Shown here piece after piece: positions 8,098 to 16,430 of a DNA stretch of 64,000 nucleotides. The stretch spans positions 173,825 to 237,824 of the forward strand of contig CAVOKJ010000006.1 in assembly GCA_963696495.1 (NCBI GenBank), written 5' to 3'. The notes below the pieces were generated by a model. It saw only the letters and a list, made by a program, of their open reading frames with translations, did no database searches and was not told where the DNA came from. Source of the DNA: Bog-756 sp963696495 (lineage in GTDB: Bacteria > Actinomycetota > Acidimicrobiia > Acidimicrobiales > RAAP-2). A program made the position numbers and the translations under genes. How positions within the stretch are numbered: the first letter of the stretch is position 1; each line of letters starts with the position of its first letter.

Positions 8098-9162
8098 CTA
8101 CCCGACCGATGCGACCCCACGGGGCAGGATCATCGGCAGATCGCCGTAGGTGGCGATGCCCGGCGGGGCGGCGACGACGGCCGCGATGGCGTTGATCGGG
8201 GGCGCCGCCGTCATGATGTGTCCGAGCACCATGAAGTCGGCCATCGTCTCGGCCTCGAAGTCGGGTGGAGGGAGAAAGCCGATCTTCGCCGTGACCGTCG
8301 GCCGCCCATCGACCTGAATGACCCAGCCGTCCTGATCGATCTTCCAGTCGGGGTCCAACGTCTGGCCCTTCCGCCACCGGACGTTGAGCTCGACGATGGT
8401 CTTCCCCCCGACCGATCCCTGCCAACTGGCGGCGACCCCGGCGACGCACCCCGTGGCGATCGTCCAGGACCCCAGGTCGAGATCGGCGGTGGTCTGTGCG
8501 TACTCGGCCGTGCAGCTGACGTCATCGAGCTCGACCCCGAGTGCGTCGGCGACCATGCGCACGGCCTCGCCGAAGACGGCCGTGCCCTCCGCCGTCATCG
8601 CCTCGAGCCCGGGGTGGTCGATCGGTTTGCCGAAGCCCACCGGGATCTCCGTTGCCGGAGAGTCGTAGAACGTCGTGTCCGCCGCTTCGTTGACGGTTAT
8701 CTTGTCGACTCGGTCACAGATGGTTGCGGACACGATGGCCAGCAATTCGGCGAAGCCCGGGCTGATACCGGTGCCGAACATCGTCGATCCGCCGAGCCGG
8801 CACGCCTCGGCGATTCTGTCGCGGCCCCCGCCCAGGTTGTGGCCGGTGATGAATGCTGCCGTCGCCACGACGTTGACACCCGCCGACAGGATGCGCACCA
8901 GCTCGCCGACATCGAGCCACATCGGGTTGTAGACGACGCAGTCCGGCTTCAGATCGAGCAGCGCGTCGATGTCGTTGGTCGCCGTGATGCCCAGGGGCTC
9001 GAGACCGCACAGCTCACCCACGTCGCGCCCCACCTTCTCGGGTGACCAGGCGTAGCAGCCGACGAGCTCGAGGGTGGGGTTGGCGGTGATCGCCCGTACC
9101 GAGCTCTTGCCGACATTCCCGGTCGTCCACTGGACGATCCGAAGGGGTGCGTTGCTGAGCAT
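8098..9162 (-). CDS. DapB-fold NAD(P)H-dependent dehydrogenase
   Basis: A 354-residue protein of the dihydrodipicolinate-reductase-like dehydrogenase group that includes 2,4-diaminopentanoate dehydrogenase. The Rossmann motif TGNVGKSS is at residues 14-21 (RIVQWTTGNVG is typical). A catalytic-domain stretch GTGISPGFAELLAIV follows near 145. Relatives are common in mycobacteria and acidimicrobia beside lipid or steroid genes; no such genes adjoin this copy. The start is leaderless: TATGCT (9169-9174) lies 6 nt before the ATG, and no Shine-Dalgarno is present. The true substrate is unknown. Confidence 0.85.
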   Translation of the reverse strand: MLSNAPLRIVQWTTGNVGKSSVRAITANPTLELVGCYAWSPEKVGRDVGELCGLEPLGITATNDIDALLDLKPDCVVYNPMWLDVGELVRILSAGVNVVATAAFITGHNLGGGRDRIAEACRLGGSTMFGTGISPGFAELLAIVSATICDRVDKITVNEAADTTFYDSPATEIPVGFGKPIDHPGLEAMTAEGTAVFGEAVRMVADALGVELDDVSCTAEYAQTTADLDLGSWTIATGCVAGVAASWQGSVGGKTIVELNVRWRKGQTLDPDWKIDQDGWVIQVDGRPTVTAKIGFLPPPDFEAETMADFMVLGHIMTAAPPINAIAAVVAAPPGIATYGDLPMILPRGVASVG

Positions 9163-9203
9163 TCGCGCAGCATAGCGCCGGGCCCGAGCCGGAGCCCCGG
9201 CGC

Positions 9204-9235
9204 GACAAGGGCGGGGCCGAAGCCCCGCCCTTGTC
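9204..9235 (-). terminator. Strong hairpin terminator
   Basis: A perfect 14-bp stem (9204-9217 and 9222-9235, arm GACAAGGGCGGGGC) with a CGAA loop. It lies 52 nt past the stop of the secreted-protein gene and before the next minus-strand gene, insulating the leaderless dehydrogenase promoter. Confidence 0.85.
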
Positions 9236-9287
9236 CGTCCCGGCCGTAGGTACGGCCGATTCCGTTACTGGTTGCCTGCCGGTCCCC

Positions 9288-9983
9288 CTACTGCAGGGCG
9301 GCGGAGCCGCTGCCGAGGGTGATCGTCGAGATACCACCGGCGCCGGTGGCCTCTACCGTCAGGGCCGCCTCGTCCTGCGCCGTCGGTGCGAAGGTGGTCG
9401 ACGAAGCACCACTGTCCGAGCCGCCGAACGCACCACTGATGGAGCTGGGGGTCGTGCCCGGGATGGTGAAGGACCCGTAGGTGTCGCCACCGATGGTGGT
9501 CGTGCCACCCACCGTGGAGTGAATGGTGATGACGGAGTCCTTGGAGCTGAACTTCTGATTGGGAGGAGCCGTCCAGGCCACCTTCAACGAGCCGCTCAGC
9601 GTTCCGCCGGCGGACGGGTCGTTGCCCTCGATGCTGGCCGCACTGTAGAAGTCAGCGGCCGACTCGGCCGGGTTGGTCGAGGCGAGCTTGCCCGAGGCCA
9701 CGCCGGTGAAGGTTCCAGCGACCGCCGACGAGGTGCAGGACAGGTCCACTCCGCTGATCGTGATCTTCTGCCCCTTGTTCTTGGCCGGGGGAACGTACCC
9801 GCCCGGGACGGCGACGCCGATGGCGTAATGGAAGCCGATGGTCCCTCCGCTGGTGGTGCAGGTGGCGGTCGCGCCGGCAACCGAGTCCGTCACCGGCTTG
9901 GCCGACGCCGTCCCCGCGGTAGCGGCGATGACTCCGACCGGCATGGCCACCGCGGCAGCCACCATAAGCATCTTGCGTATCAT
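9288..9983 (-). CDS. Small secreted protein, unknown function
   Basis: A 231-residue protein with a signal peptide (residues 1-28, ending TASA). The mature part is rich in Gly, Ser, Thr and Ala, with only two Cys (CTTSGGTIGF and DLSCTSS) that could form one disulfide. The composition suggests an all-beta extracellular protein; I recognise no domain. AGGA lies 6 nt before the ATG and a strong terminator follows, so it is probably a well-expressed single gene. Confidence 0.78.
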   Translation of the reverse strand: MIRKMLMVAAAVAMPVGVIAATAGTASAKPVTDSVAGATATCTTSGGTIGFHYAIGVAVPGGYVPPAKNKGQKITISGVDLSCTSSAVAGTFTGVASGKLASTNPAESAADFYSAASIEGNDPSAGGTLSGSLKVAWTAPPNQKFSSKDSVITIHSTVGGTTTIGGDTYGSFTIPGTTPSSISGAFGGSDSGASSTTFAPTAQDEAALTVEATGAGGISTITLGSGSAALQ

Positions 9984-10315
9984 CTGTATTCCTTTTCCCC
10001 CATGTCGCCACGGGCTCTCTGAAGTCGAGCGACCCGTGCCCCCCGACCTTGTACTCAGCCACGGCCTCGGAGCAACCGCGCCGACTTCCCTCTTGTCGAT
10101 CGCGGATCCGCCGAAACCGGCGGTGACGATAGTGCACCGTCCGATCGTCGTCCACCGCTTTCAGCAGGGACGGCGACGATCCGGCGCCACCGTCTCCACC
10201 GGCCGAACGGCCCGGATCCCCGAGAGTCCGACATCCTGCGACATCGAACCGCCGACCACCGGGGCACTGTCGCCAGCGACCCGCCACGGAGCGCACGCTC
10301 TGGGTGATCGGACTG
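9984..10315. other. Noncoding gap
   Basis: Upstream region of the secreted-protein gene and downstream of the HAD gene, both on the minus strand. I find no gene. A possible promoter on the minus strand, TTGCTC-N16-TACAAG, lies near 10048-10075, leaving a leader of about 60 nt. No hairpin follows the HAD stop. Confidence 0.4.
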
Positions 10316-10975
10316 CTACCCCACGCGGTGTGCGACGGCCCGGGGTAGGACGGCCGCGGCCTCGAGCTCCACCCGGAGTTGATGGGGCGAGCGGAACAGG
10401 ATGGTCTGGATGCCCAGTCCGCTGGCCGCGTCGAGGTTCTCCTCCCTGTCGTCGATCAGCAGAGTGGTCCCGGGCGTCAGGCCGAAGCGGTCGAGCAGTC
10501 GCAGGAAGATGGCCGGCTCCGGCTTTGCCACTCCCTCACGACCGGAGACGACCGTGCCGTCGAACCAACCGAGGAACGGGAACCGTTCGAGGCGCAGCGG
10601 ATACGTCTCCGCCTCCATGTTGGTGAGGGCGTAGCAGGGCATTCCGGTGTCTTTGACCGCTCGGAGGACGTCCACCGTTCCGACGTGGACGCCACCGACC
10701 ATCTCCTCGCTGCGCCTCGACCACGCCCAGATCAATTCGGAGAGGTGGGGATGCCTCGAGGCGAGTTCGGCGCAGGACGCGGCGGTCGGGGTGCCCCGGT
10801 CGTGGGGCGCATGCCAGCCCGGCGAACAGATCTCGGCGAGGAACCGCTCCATGGCCGCCTCGTCGGCGAACAGCTTGCGGTAGAGGTGTCGAGGGTCCCA
10901 ATCGAGCAGGACGCCACCCAGGTCGAACACCACGGCCCCGACCGGGAGGTGCCCTGAAACCGTGTGTGATCGCAC
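10316..10975 (-). CDS. HAD-superfamily phosphatase, YihX-like
   Basis: A 219-residue HAD hydrolase. Motif I is VVFDLGGVL with nucleophile Asp18; position +2 is Gly, as in the YihX/HAD4 subgroup of sugar-phosphate phosphatases. Motif II is LTNME, the motif III Lys is in GVAKPEP, and motif IV is LIDDREENL. An inserted helical cap (residues about 30-95) fits C1 caps. The start is a GTG at 10975, read as leaderless from TACCAT (10983-10988) 7 nt upstream. It is divergent from a DeoR regulator whose own -10 box overlaps this one, which suggests shared control and a sugar-phosphate substrate. The exact substrate is unknown. Confidence 0.87.
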   Translation of the reverse strand: MRSHTVSGHLPVGAVVFDLGGVLLDWDPRHLYRKLFADEAAMERFLAEICSPGWHAPHDRGTPTAASCAELASRHPHLSELIWAWSRRSEEMVGGVHVGTVDVLRAVKDTGMPCYALTNMEAETYPLRLERFPFLGWFDGTVVSGREGVAKPEPAIFLRLLDRFGLTPGTTLLIDDREENLDAASGLGIQTILFRSPHQLRVELEAAAVLPRAVAHRVG

Positions 10976-10982
10976 ATAAATA

Positions 10983-10992
10983 ATGGTAGAGT
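10983..10992. promoter_or_regulatory. Overlapping divergent -10 boxes
   Basis: TACCAT on the minus strand (10983-10988) lies 7 nt before the HAD GTG. TAGAGT on the plus strand (10987-10992) lies 7 nt before the DeoR GTG at 11000. The two hexamers share two base pairs, so polymerase can occupy only one direction at a time. TGTG...CACA arms nearby (10961-10976) could be part of a DeoR operator. Confidence 0.6.
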
Positions 10993-10999
10993 GAACGCT

Positions 11000-11758
11000 G
11001 TGGATGTGCAAATGCGCCACCAGATGATCATGCAAGCTCTCCGCCAGCGCAGTCCGGTGCTGGTCGGGGAGTTGGCCAGCGCACTGGATTGCTCCGAGAT
11101 GACCGTCCGGCGTGACCTCGAGTCGCTGGAGCGCAGTGGGGGCCTCCGACGCGTGCACGGTGGCGCGGCGAGTGTCTTCCTCAGTGCCGAGGAGACCCCG
11201 TACGGCATCCGGGCCCTCGAGTCCCCCGAAGCCAAGGCGACGATCGGCGCCGCCGCGGCCAGCCTCCTGGCGGACGGGGAGACGGTCATCCTCGACGGGG
11301 GGACCACCGCCATGGAGGTGGCACGAGCGCTCCGCAGCCGGCGGATGACCGTCATGCCGCTGGCGCTCAGGCCCGTCTTCGAGCTGCATGAGTGCCCGGG
11401 CATCAAGCTCCTCCTCCCGGGCGGGGAGGTCCGTCCGGGCGAACTGTCGTTGACCGGAAGTCTCACCGACCCCTGTTTCTCCCAGCTCCGGTTCGACACG
11501 TGTGTGATGGGTCCGTGCGGCATCGACACCAAGGCGGGTATCACCACCCACCTGCTCGCCGAGACGGCGGTGAAGCGTGCCGCGGCCGACGCCTCGCAAC
11601 GGGTCATCGTGGTGGCCGACTCCTCGAAGCTCGGCCGGGTGGCATTCGGCCATGTGTGCGATCTCGACGACATCGACATCGTCGTCACCGACGCCGACGC
11701 CGACCAGCAGACCGTGGACGAGCTGCGGGCGACGGGAGTCGACGTACGCTGCGCCTGA
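11000..11758 (+). CDS. DeoR-family transcriptional regulator
   Basis: A 252-residue DeoR/GlpR repressor. The N-terminal winged helix contains DCSEMTVRRDLESLERSGG followed by the RVHGGA signature. The C-terminal sugar-phosphate sensor fold has DGGTTAMEVARAL and VADSSKLGRVAF. I start at the GTG at 11000 because TAGAGT sits 7 nt upstream; an earlier in-frame GTG at 10991 would lie inside that box. It overlaps the following MFS gene. Regulator, transporter and divergent phosphatase suggest uptake and dephosphorylation of a carbohydrate or polyol, with the sugar phosphate as inducer (inference). Confidence 0.9.
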   Translation: MDVQMRHQMIMQALRQRSPVLVGELASALDCSEMTVRRDLESLERSGGLRRVHGGAASVFLSAEETPYGIRALESPEAKATIGAAAASLLADGETVILDGGTTAMEVARALRSRRMTVMPLALRPVFELHECPGIKLLLPGGEVRPGELSLTGSLTDPCFSQLRFDTCVMGPCGIDTKAGITTHLLAETAVKRAAADASQRVIVVADSSKLGRVAFGHVCDLDDIDIVVTDADADQQTVDELRATGVDVRCA

Positions 11759-13041
11759 CGCCGATCCCGGCCGAGCACGAACCACCGGCACCAGCCCCGT
11801 CGGACCGTTGGCCACGCCTGGCCGTCATCGCCGTGTTCTTCGTGCACGGCTTCCTGTTCGCCTCCTGGACGGCCCACATCCCGCAGTTGAAGCAACACCT
11901 CGGTCTGAGTGACGGCGGACTCGGACTGGCCTTGCTCGGAGCTCCCATCGGCTCGGTCCTGGCGATGGTGGTGGCCGCCCGCCTGCTGCCGACCGTCGGC
12001 AGCAGGCGGATGGTCCGCCTGGCGCTGGCCGGGTACTGCGTCTCGGGCCCGTTCATCGGGCTCACCGGTTCGTTGGGCACCTTCTTCGTCGCCTTTCTGC
12101 TCTGGGGCTTCTTCCAGGGGATGCTCGACGTGTCGATGAACACACAGGCGATCGCCGTCGAGCGGTTCTCCGGTCGTGTGCTGATGCCGGGGTTCCATGG
12201 GTCGTGGAGCACCGGCGCCCTGGTCGGTGCGGTCACCGGCGCCGTGGCGGTGGGGCTCGGTCTCTCCCTGAGCGCGCAACTGCTCGTCCTGGCGATACCG
12301 TGCCTGCTGGGCGTCGGCTGGCTGACGTCGCGGATGATCCCCGACCGTCGAGTGGATGACCCCTCCGAATCCTCGGATGGCGCACCGGGCAACGGGCGCG
12401 GTGGCGTGCTCCAGGGTGCGGTCATCATGCTCGGGGGCATCGTCTTCGCCGACATGCTGTGCGAAGGCGCCGCAGCCGACTGGGCCGCCGTCTATCTCCA
12501 CAACTCGCTCCACGCCGTTCCCCTGGTGGCCGGACTGGCCTTTGCCGCCTACGCCCTGGCCATGCTGGCGGTCCGGCTCTCGGGCAACCGGCTCTTCACC
12601 AGGTTCCCCGCCCACCGTCTGCTTCCGCTGCTCGCCGCCATCGCCTCGCTCGGGTTCGCCGCCGGGCTCGTCGTCGGCCACCCGGTGGGGATGCTGCTCG
12701 CCTTCGCCCTCCTCGGCGCCGGTGTCGGCGGTGTCGTGCCGATGGTCCTCAGCGCCGCCGGCGCGGTGACCAACGTGAACACGGGGAAGGCCGTCGCCGC
12801 GGTGGCGGGCTGTGGCTGGTCCGGCTATGTCGTGGGACCCGTCGTGATCGGTGCGATCGCTTCGGCGACGTCGCTACGCACCGCCCTGTTCCTGATCCCG
12901 GTGCTCATGGCCACCGTCGCCGTGGCCACCGCGACGGCGAAGGCGCTGCGGCATGAGGCGACCACCGGCGTGGGTCCTTCGGTCGACGGCGGGGACCGGC
13001 GAGCCATCGAAGCCTTCGATCAGAGCGTGACGACCGTCTAG
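11755..13041 (+). CDS. MFS transporter with unusual start
   Basis: About 428 residues with 12 hydrophobic segments. TM1 begins AVIAVFFVHGFLFASW, then HIPQLKQHLGLSDGGLGLAL, like the FucP/YbjJ-type MFS group of sugar-related permeases. No ATG, GTG or TTG exists in frame between a GTG at 11656, deep inside the DeoR gene, and a GTG at 11833, inside TM1. The CTG at 11755 makes a CTGA overlap with the DeoR stop, analogous to ATGA coupling, and is my tentative start. The coding region itself is not in doubt. It probably imports the compound sensed by the DeoR regulator. Confidence 0.8.
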   Translation: MTPIPAEHEPPAPAPSDRWPRLAVIAVFFVHGFLFASWTAHIPQLKQHLGLSDGGLGLALLGAPIGSVLAMVVAARLLPTVGSRRMVRLALAGYCVSGPFIGLTGSLGTFFVAFLLWGFFQGMLDVSMNTQAIAVERFSGRVLMPGFHGSWSTGALVGAVTGAVAVGLGLSLSAQLLVLAIPCLLGVGWLTSRMIPDRRVDDPSESSDGAPGNGRGGVLQGAVIMLGGIVFADMLCEGAAADWAAVYLHNSLHAVPLVAGLAFAAYALAMLAVRLSGNRLFTRFPAHRLLPLLAAIASLGFAAGLVVGHPVGMLLAFALLGAGVGGVVPMVLSAAGAVTNVNTGKAVAAVAGCGWSGYVVGPVVIGAIASATSLRTALFLIPVLMATVAVATATAKALRHEATTGVGPSVDGGDRRAIEAFDQSVTTV

Positions 13042-13043
13042 AT

Positions 13044-13059
13044 CGGCCGAGCTCGGCCG
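13044..13059 (+). terminator. Palindrome after MFS gene
   Basis: A perfect 16-bp palindrome, CGGCCGAGCTCGGCCG, begins 3 nt past the MFS stop. It may act as a terminator, but without a loop it could also be a protein site. Confidence 0.4.
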
Positions 13060-13275
13060 GCCGTGGGATCTCGAACCGGGAGCCGACCGGCCGGTTCCCC
13101 GGAGCACCGGGGTCCCCGCGGCCCCCGGCCCCGCCCGGCGCCGCGGGCGGCGAACCTCTCCGGCCGGACGGTCATCCACCTCCGGGGCGGTGGTGACTAC
13201 GATCGCTCCGTTCGGCACGTGACGGCCGGCCAGGCGGAGGGCCGCGGGGCCCTGCGGTCATCGGAAGGGAGACCC

Positions 13276-15111
13276 ATGGGAGCACGGACGGTGTCGAGAT
13301 GCGGCGCAGCACTGGCCGGCCTGGTCCTGGCGACGGCCACGGTGGCCGCGGCGACCGCAGTCCCTCAGGCCGGGGCGGCCCCGGCCCGCCCGATCGGCCA
13401 CGTGTCCATTGCCGCCAGCCAGACCCCGGCGTACGCCGGGGACGCCGGTGATCCCGATGTGGTCTACTCCGGCGGCACCTACTACGCCTTCACGACGGGC
13501 ACGACCCTGGGGAACAACATCCAGGCCCTCGTCGACACCACCGGCAATCCCGCCTCCGGTTGGGGCTCGTACACCGGTACCACCTACGGATCGACGGCCC
13601 TTCCCAGCCCTCCGGCCTGGCAGGCCGTCAACACGCAGACCTCGCCGGGCGTCTTCCACTACGGCGGCCACTGGGTCATGTGGTACGACGCCTCGGAGGC
13701 CGGCCACGCCGAGGATTCGGGCTACTCCTGCCTGTCCGTGGCCACCGCGGCGTCCTTGACCCCGACGAGCCCACAGTTCACCGACACTTCCACCGGCGGA
13801 TACTGCCCCCCCGGAGGGGTCCTCGATCCGAGCCCCTTCGTCGATCCCGCCACCGGGGCGGCCTACCTTGTCTACAAGTCCAATGATGGCTCCTCGACCG
13901 CACCGTCCCAGGTGCTGTCGGTGCCACTCACCAGCGACGGAACCGGCTTCGCCGGGACGCCGAGAGTGCTCTTGACCGTGGACCAGGCCGCACTGCCGTG
14001 GGAGACGACGACCGACGACCCCCAGATGGTCTACGCCTCCGGCACCTACCAGCTGCTCTTCTCCGGGGGAGACTTCCTGTCCACGTCCTACAACGAGGCG
14101 ATCACCGACTGCTCCGGCCCCGACGGACCGTGCAGCCAACCCTCCGGGCCGTTCCTCACCACCTACGGGGACGTCTACGGACCGGGTGGGGGGTCGCTCT
14201 TCCAGGATGCCGCCGGCACCTGGTGGCTGGGCTACGCCGCCTGGAACAAGTCGTGCACCAACTACGGCGGCGCCTGCGGCGCCATCCGGCAGCTGTTCAC
14301 CGCTCCCGTCAACATCAGCAACGGGCTGGTGGTGCCCTGCTCACCTCCGGCGGGCACGCCGGTCGGCTATCGGATCACCGCGAGTGACGGAGGCATCTTC
14401 GACTTCGGCAACCTCCCGTTCTGCGGTTCGACCGGAGGCATCCACATCAACCAACCGGTCGTGGGCATGGCCTCCACGGCCGACGGCGGTGGGTACTGGA
14501 CGGTGGCCCGTGACGGTGGTGTGTTCGCCTTCGGCGACGCCCAGTTCCACGGCTCCGCCGGAGCCATCCACCTCAACCAGCCGGTCGTGGGCATGGCCGC
14601 CACCCCGAACGGCGGCGGCTACTGGCTGGTGGCCGCCGACGGCGGTGTCTTCTCCTACGGGAACGCCACCTTCCACGGCTCCACCGGCAACCTGCACCTC
14701 AACAAGCCCATCGTGGGCATCGCCTCCACGGCCGACGGCGGCGGCTACTGGCTGGTGGCCTCCGACGGCGGCGTGTTCTCCTTCGGCGATGCCCAGTTCC
14801 ACGGCTCCACCGGCAACCTGCACCTCAACAAGCCCATCGTGGGCATCGCCTCCACGGCGGACGGCGGCGGCTACTGGCTGGTCGCTTCCGACGGCGGCAT
14901 CTTCTCCTTCGGCGATGCCGTGTTCCACGGCTCCGCCGGCGGCATCCACCTCAACCAGCCGGTCGTGGGTATGGCCACCACCCCGGACGGTGGCGGCTAC
15001 TGGCTGGTCGCTTCCGACGGCGGCATCTTCTCCTACGGTGATGCCCAGTTCCACGGCTCCACCGGAGGCATCCACCTGAACCAGCCCGTCGTGGGCATGA
15101 GCGGCCCATGA
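13276..15111 (+). CDS. Secreted GH43-like protein with 42-residue repeats
   Basis: A 611-residue exported protein. AAGGGAG lies 4 nt before the ATG. The signal peptide is residues 1-36 (PQAGAA). Residues about 50-355 resemble the five-bladed propeller of GH43-type arabinanases/xylosidases: DAGDPDVVYSGGTYYAF, WVMWYDAS, LDPSPFVDPATGAAYLVYK, DDPQMVY, YGPGGGSLFQD. The Asp residues fit the family, but I cannot assign all three catalytic acids. From residue 371 there are five full and one partial 42-residue repeats (DGGVFSFGDAQFHGS, HLNKPIVGIA, GGGYWLVAS). The repeats also end the protein at 22386. It may bind or trim polysaccharide outside the cell. Confidence 0.85.
   Translation: MGARTVSRCGAALAGLVLATATVAAATAVPQAGAAPARPIGHVSIAASQTPAYAGDAGDPDVVYSGGTYYAFTTGTTLGNNIQALVDTTGNPASGWGSYTGTTYGSTALPSPPAWQAVNTQTSPGVFHYGGHWVMWYDASEAGHAEDSGYSCLSVATAASLTPTSPQFTDTSTGGYCPPGGVLDPSPFVDPATGAAYLVYKSNDGSSTAPSQVLSVPLTSDGTGFAGTPRVLLTVDQAALPWETTTDDPQMVYASGTYQLLFSGGDFLSTSYNEAITDCSGPDGPCSQPSGPFLTTYGDVYGPGGGSLFQDAAGTWWLGYAAWNKSCTNYGGACGAIRQLFTAPVNISNGLVVPCSPPAGTPVGYRITASDGGIFDFGNLPFCGSTGGIHINQPVVGMASTADGGGYWTVARDGGVFAFGDAQFHGSAGAIHLNQPVVGMAATPNGGGYWLVAADGGVFSYGNATFHGSTGNLHLNKPIVGIASTADGGGYWLVASDGGVFSFGDAQFHGSTGNLHLNKPIVGIASTADGGGYWLVASDGGIFSFGDAVFHGSAGGIHLNQPVVGMATTPDGGGYWLVASDGGIFSYGDAQFHGSTGGIHLNQPVVGMSGP
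14386..15108 (+). repeat. 126-bp tandem coding repeats
   Basis: Five complete 126-bp units plus a 93-bp partial unit, each encoding one 42-residue repeat. Units 3 and 4 are nearly identical at the DNA level, a sign of recent duplication or conversion. They are homologous to the repeats at 23691-24416. Confidence 0.9.
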
Positions 15112-15506
15112 CCGGCGCTGTGCTTCCGTCGGACTGATCGGATCGGGCGGTCCCTCCGGGATTCGCCGGCCCCGTCGTGAGCGGGCGCCATCCGGGTCGA
15201 CCGGCGAGGGATCCGGGAAGTGCACGTCGGCGGGGTCGTCGGCCCCGAAGACCGTGGGTCCGCTCGAATGGCCGTGTGCCGTCCGGTCGCCGAATCCGAC
15301 GACGGGCGGCGGACAGAGGGCCTCTGGCCCGGTGGTCGGCGAATGGATGAGCCCGTCCCCGGCTCCAACGGCCGGGACCGTCTCCGGTGACCCGGCGTCA
15401 CACCCCGGACGTACCCTTGACCTGTACCCATGCAGAGGAGCCGAGGCACCTGGGCCCGTGACGCTCCACCAACCGACCTTCGGGCACGGAGGTCCGGCCA
15501 GGTCCG
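15112..15506. other. Noncoding gap
   Basis: I see no supportable gene. The stretch separates the secreted repeat protein from the next plus-strand gene. TACCCT near 15412-15417 could be a -10 box for the latter, leaving a leader of about 80 nt; no matching -35 is evident. Confidence 0.4.
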
Positions 15507-16082
15507 ATGGAGGTCGACGTGAGGTCGAAGGCGATCGCCGGTGTGGACGGCTGGCTGGAGCAAGCCGAAGCAGCCCTGAGGGACCAACAGGAGCGGTCGC
15601 TGTCCCCGTCCTCGGCTCCCGTCTGGGACGCGGGAGGGATCGAGAGGACCGTCACCGTGGCCGAGTTCACCGAGGGAATCGGGGAGCTCCTCGGGGCCAT
15701 GTGCGAACGCCCCGGACGGTGGATCCTGATCGCCGACTGCGGACCCAGCCGGTACTGGCAGGCCCTCGCCTTCGAGGACGGCTCACTCGTCACCGAGGTG
15801 ATCTCCAACCACTGGATCGAGGGGGCCGACCGATTGACACCGGGTCAGGAGGAACGGCTGTGCGACCTCGGTTGGTCGTCCCCCGATCCACCGCGCCGGC
15901 GCAACTGGACGAGAGTGGAGCCCACCACGTCGCCGGACATCGCCGCCGCCGCCCGTCAGGCCGCCGAGACCCTGAGACAGGTCTTCGGTGCCGGCGAGCA
16001 GGACCGGATCGGGGTGAAGCTCTTCAGCTCGGCGACCCGAGGGGGCACCCCGGCCAGTCCCACCTACGGGGAGGCGTCGTAG
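15507..16082 (+). CDS. TY-Chap-like protein of unknown role
   Basis: A 191-residue soluble protein. The central part (RPGRWILIADCGPSRYWQAL, then VTEVISNHWI) matches what I recall of actinobacterial TY-Chap domains, a fold related to type III secretion chaperones whose role is poorly known. The N-terminal half has an amphipathic helix (residues 10-30). The start is either the ATG at 15507 or the GTG at 15519, which has GGAGG 5 nt upstream and may be the real one. It stands alone. Confidence 0.7.
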   Translation: MEVDVRSKAIAGVDGWLEQAEAALRDQQERSLSPSSAPVWDAGGIERTVTVAEFTEGIGELLGAMCERPGRWILIADCGPSRYWQALAFEDGSLVTEVISNHWIEGADRLTPGQEERLCDLGWSSPDPPRRRNWTRVEPTTSPDIAAAARQAAETLRQVFGAGEQDRIGVKLFSSATRGGTPASPTYGEAS

Positions 16083-16430
16083 GCGCACGGCTCCAGCCAG
16101 CTGCAACTGGTCACCTGTGGGGGGGTCTTTGACAGCCAGTCGGGCCATTATCTGTCCAACGTCGTCGTCTATTCGTCTCTCGTGTCCGTGGGATGAGCCG
16201 TTGCGGAACCAATGGGTGGATGGGCGAGCGCCTTCCGCGGCGTGCGGTCGGGTCACGGGCGGGCAATGGCCACGCCGGTGCCCATCGGAAATCGCACCCT
16301 CGTCGTGCCGACCGGATTGGCCGATGACCAGAGTCGATCGGTTGGCCTCGTCATCCAGACCCGAGCCGTGCTGTGACGTGACGGAGACCGACGGTGGCGG
16401 TCACCGGGACCGACCCGCGCCAGTCCATGG
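16083..16430. other. Noncoding gap between convergent genes
   Basis: No gene is supportable. It lies between two genes that converge. It contains a G7 run (16120-16126) and a TTGACA on the plus strand (16130-16135) with TATCTG 14 nt later; that spacing is too short for a standard promoter. I do not call a small RNA. Confidence 0.4.

Noticed and set aside
10732..12681. A 649-codon minus-strand frame across the DeoR and MFS genes
   Set aside because: Low-complexity, QGHDR-rich translation without family features; the plus-strand genes are clear.
16130..16157. A promoter and small RNA in the convergent gap
   Set aside because: TTGACA and TATCTG are only 14 nt apart and no terminator or structured RNA follows.
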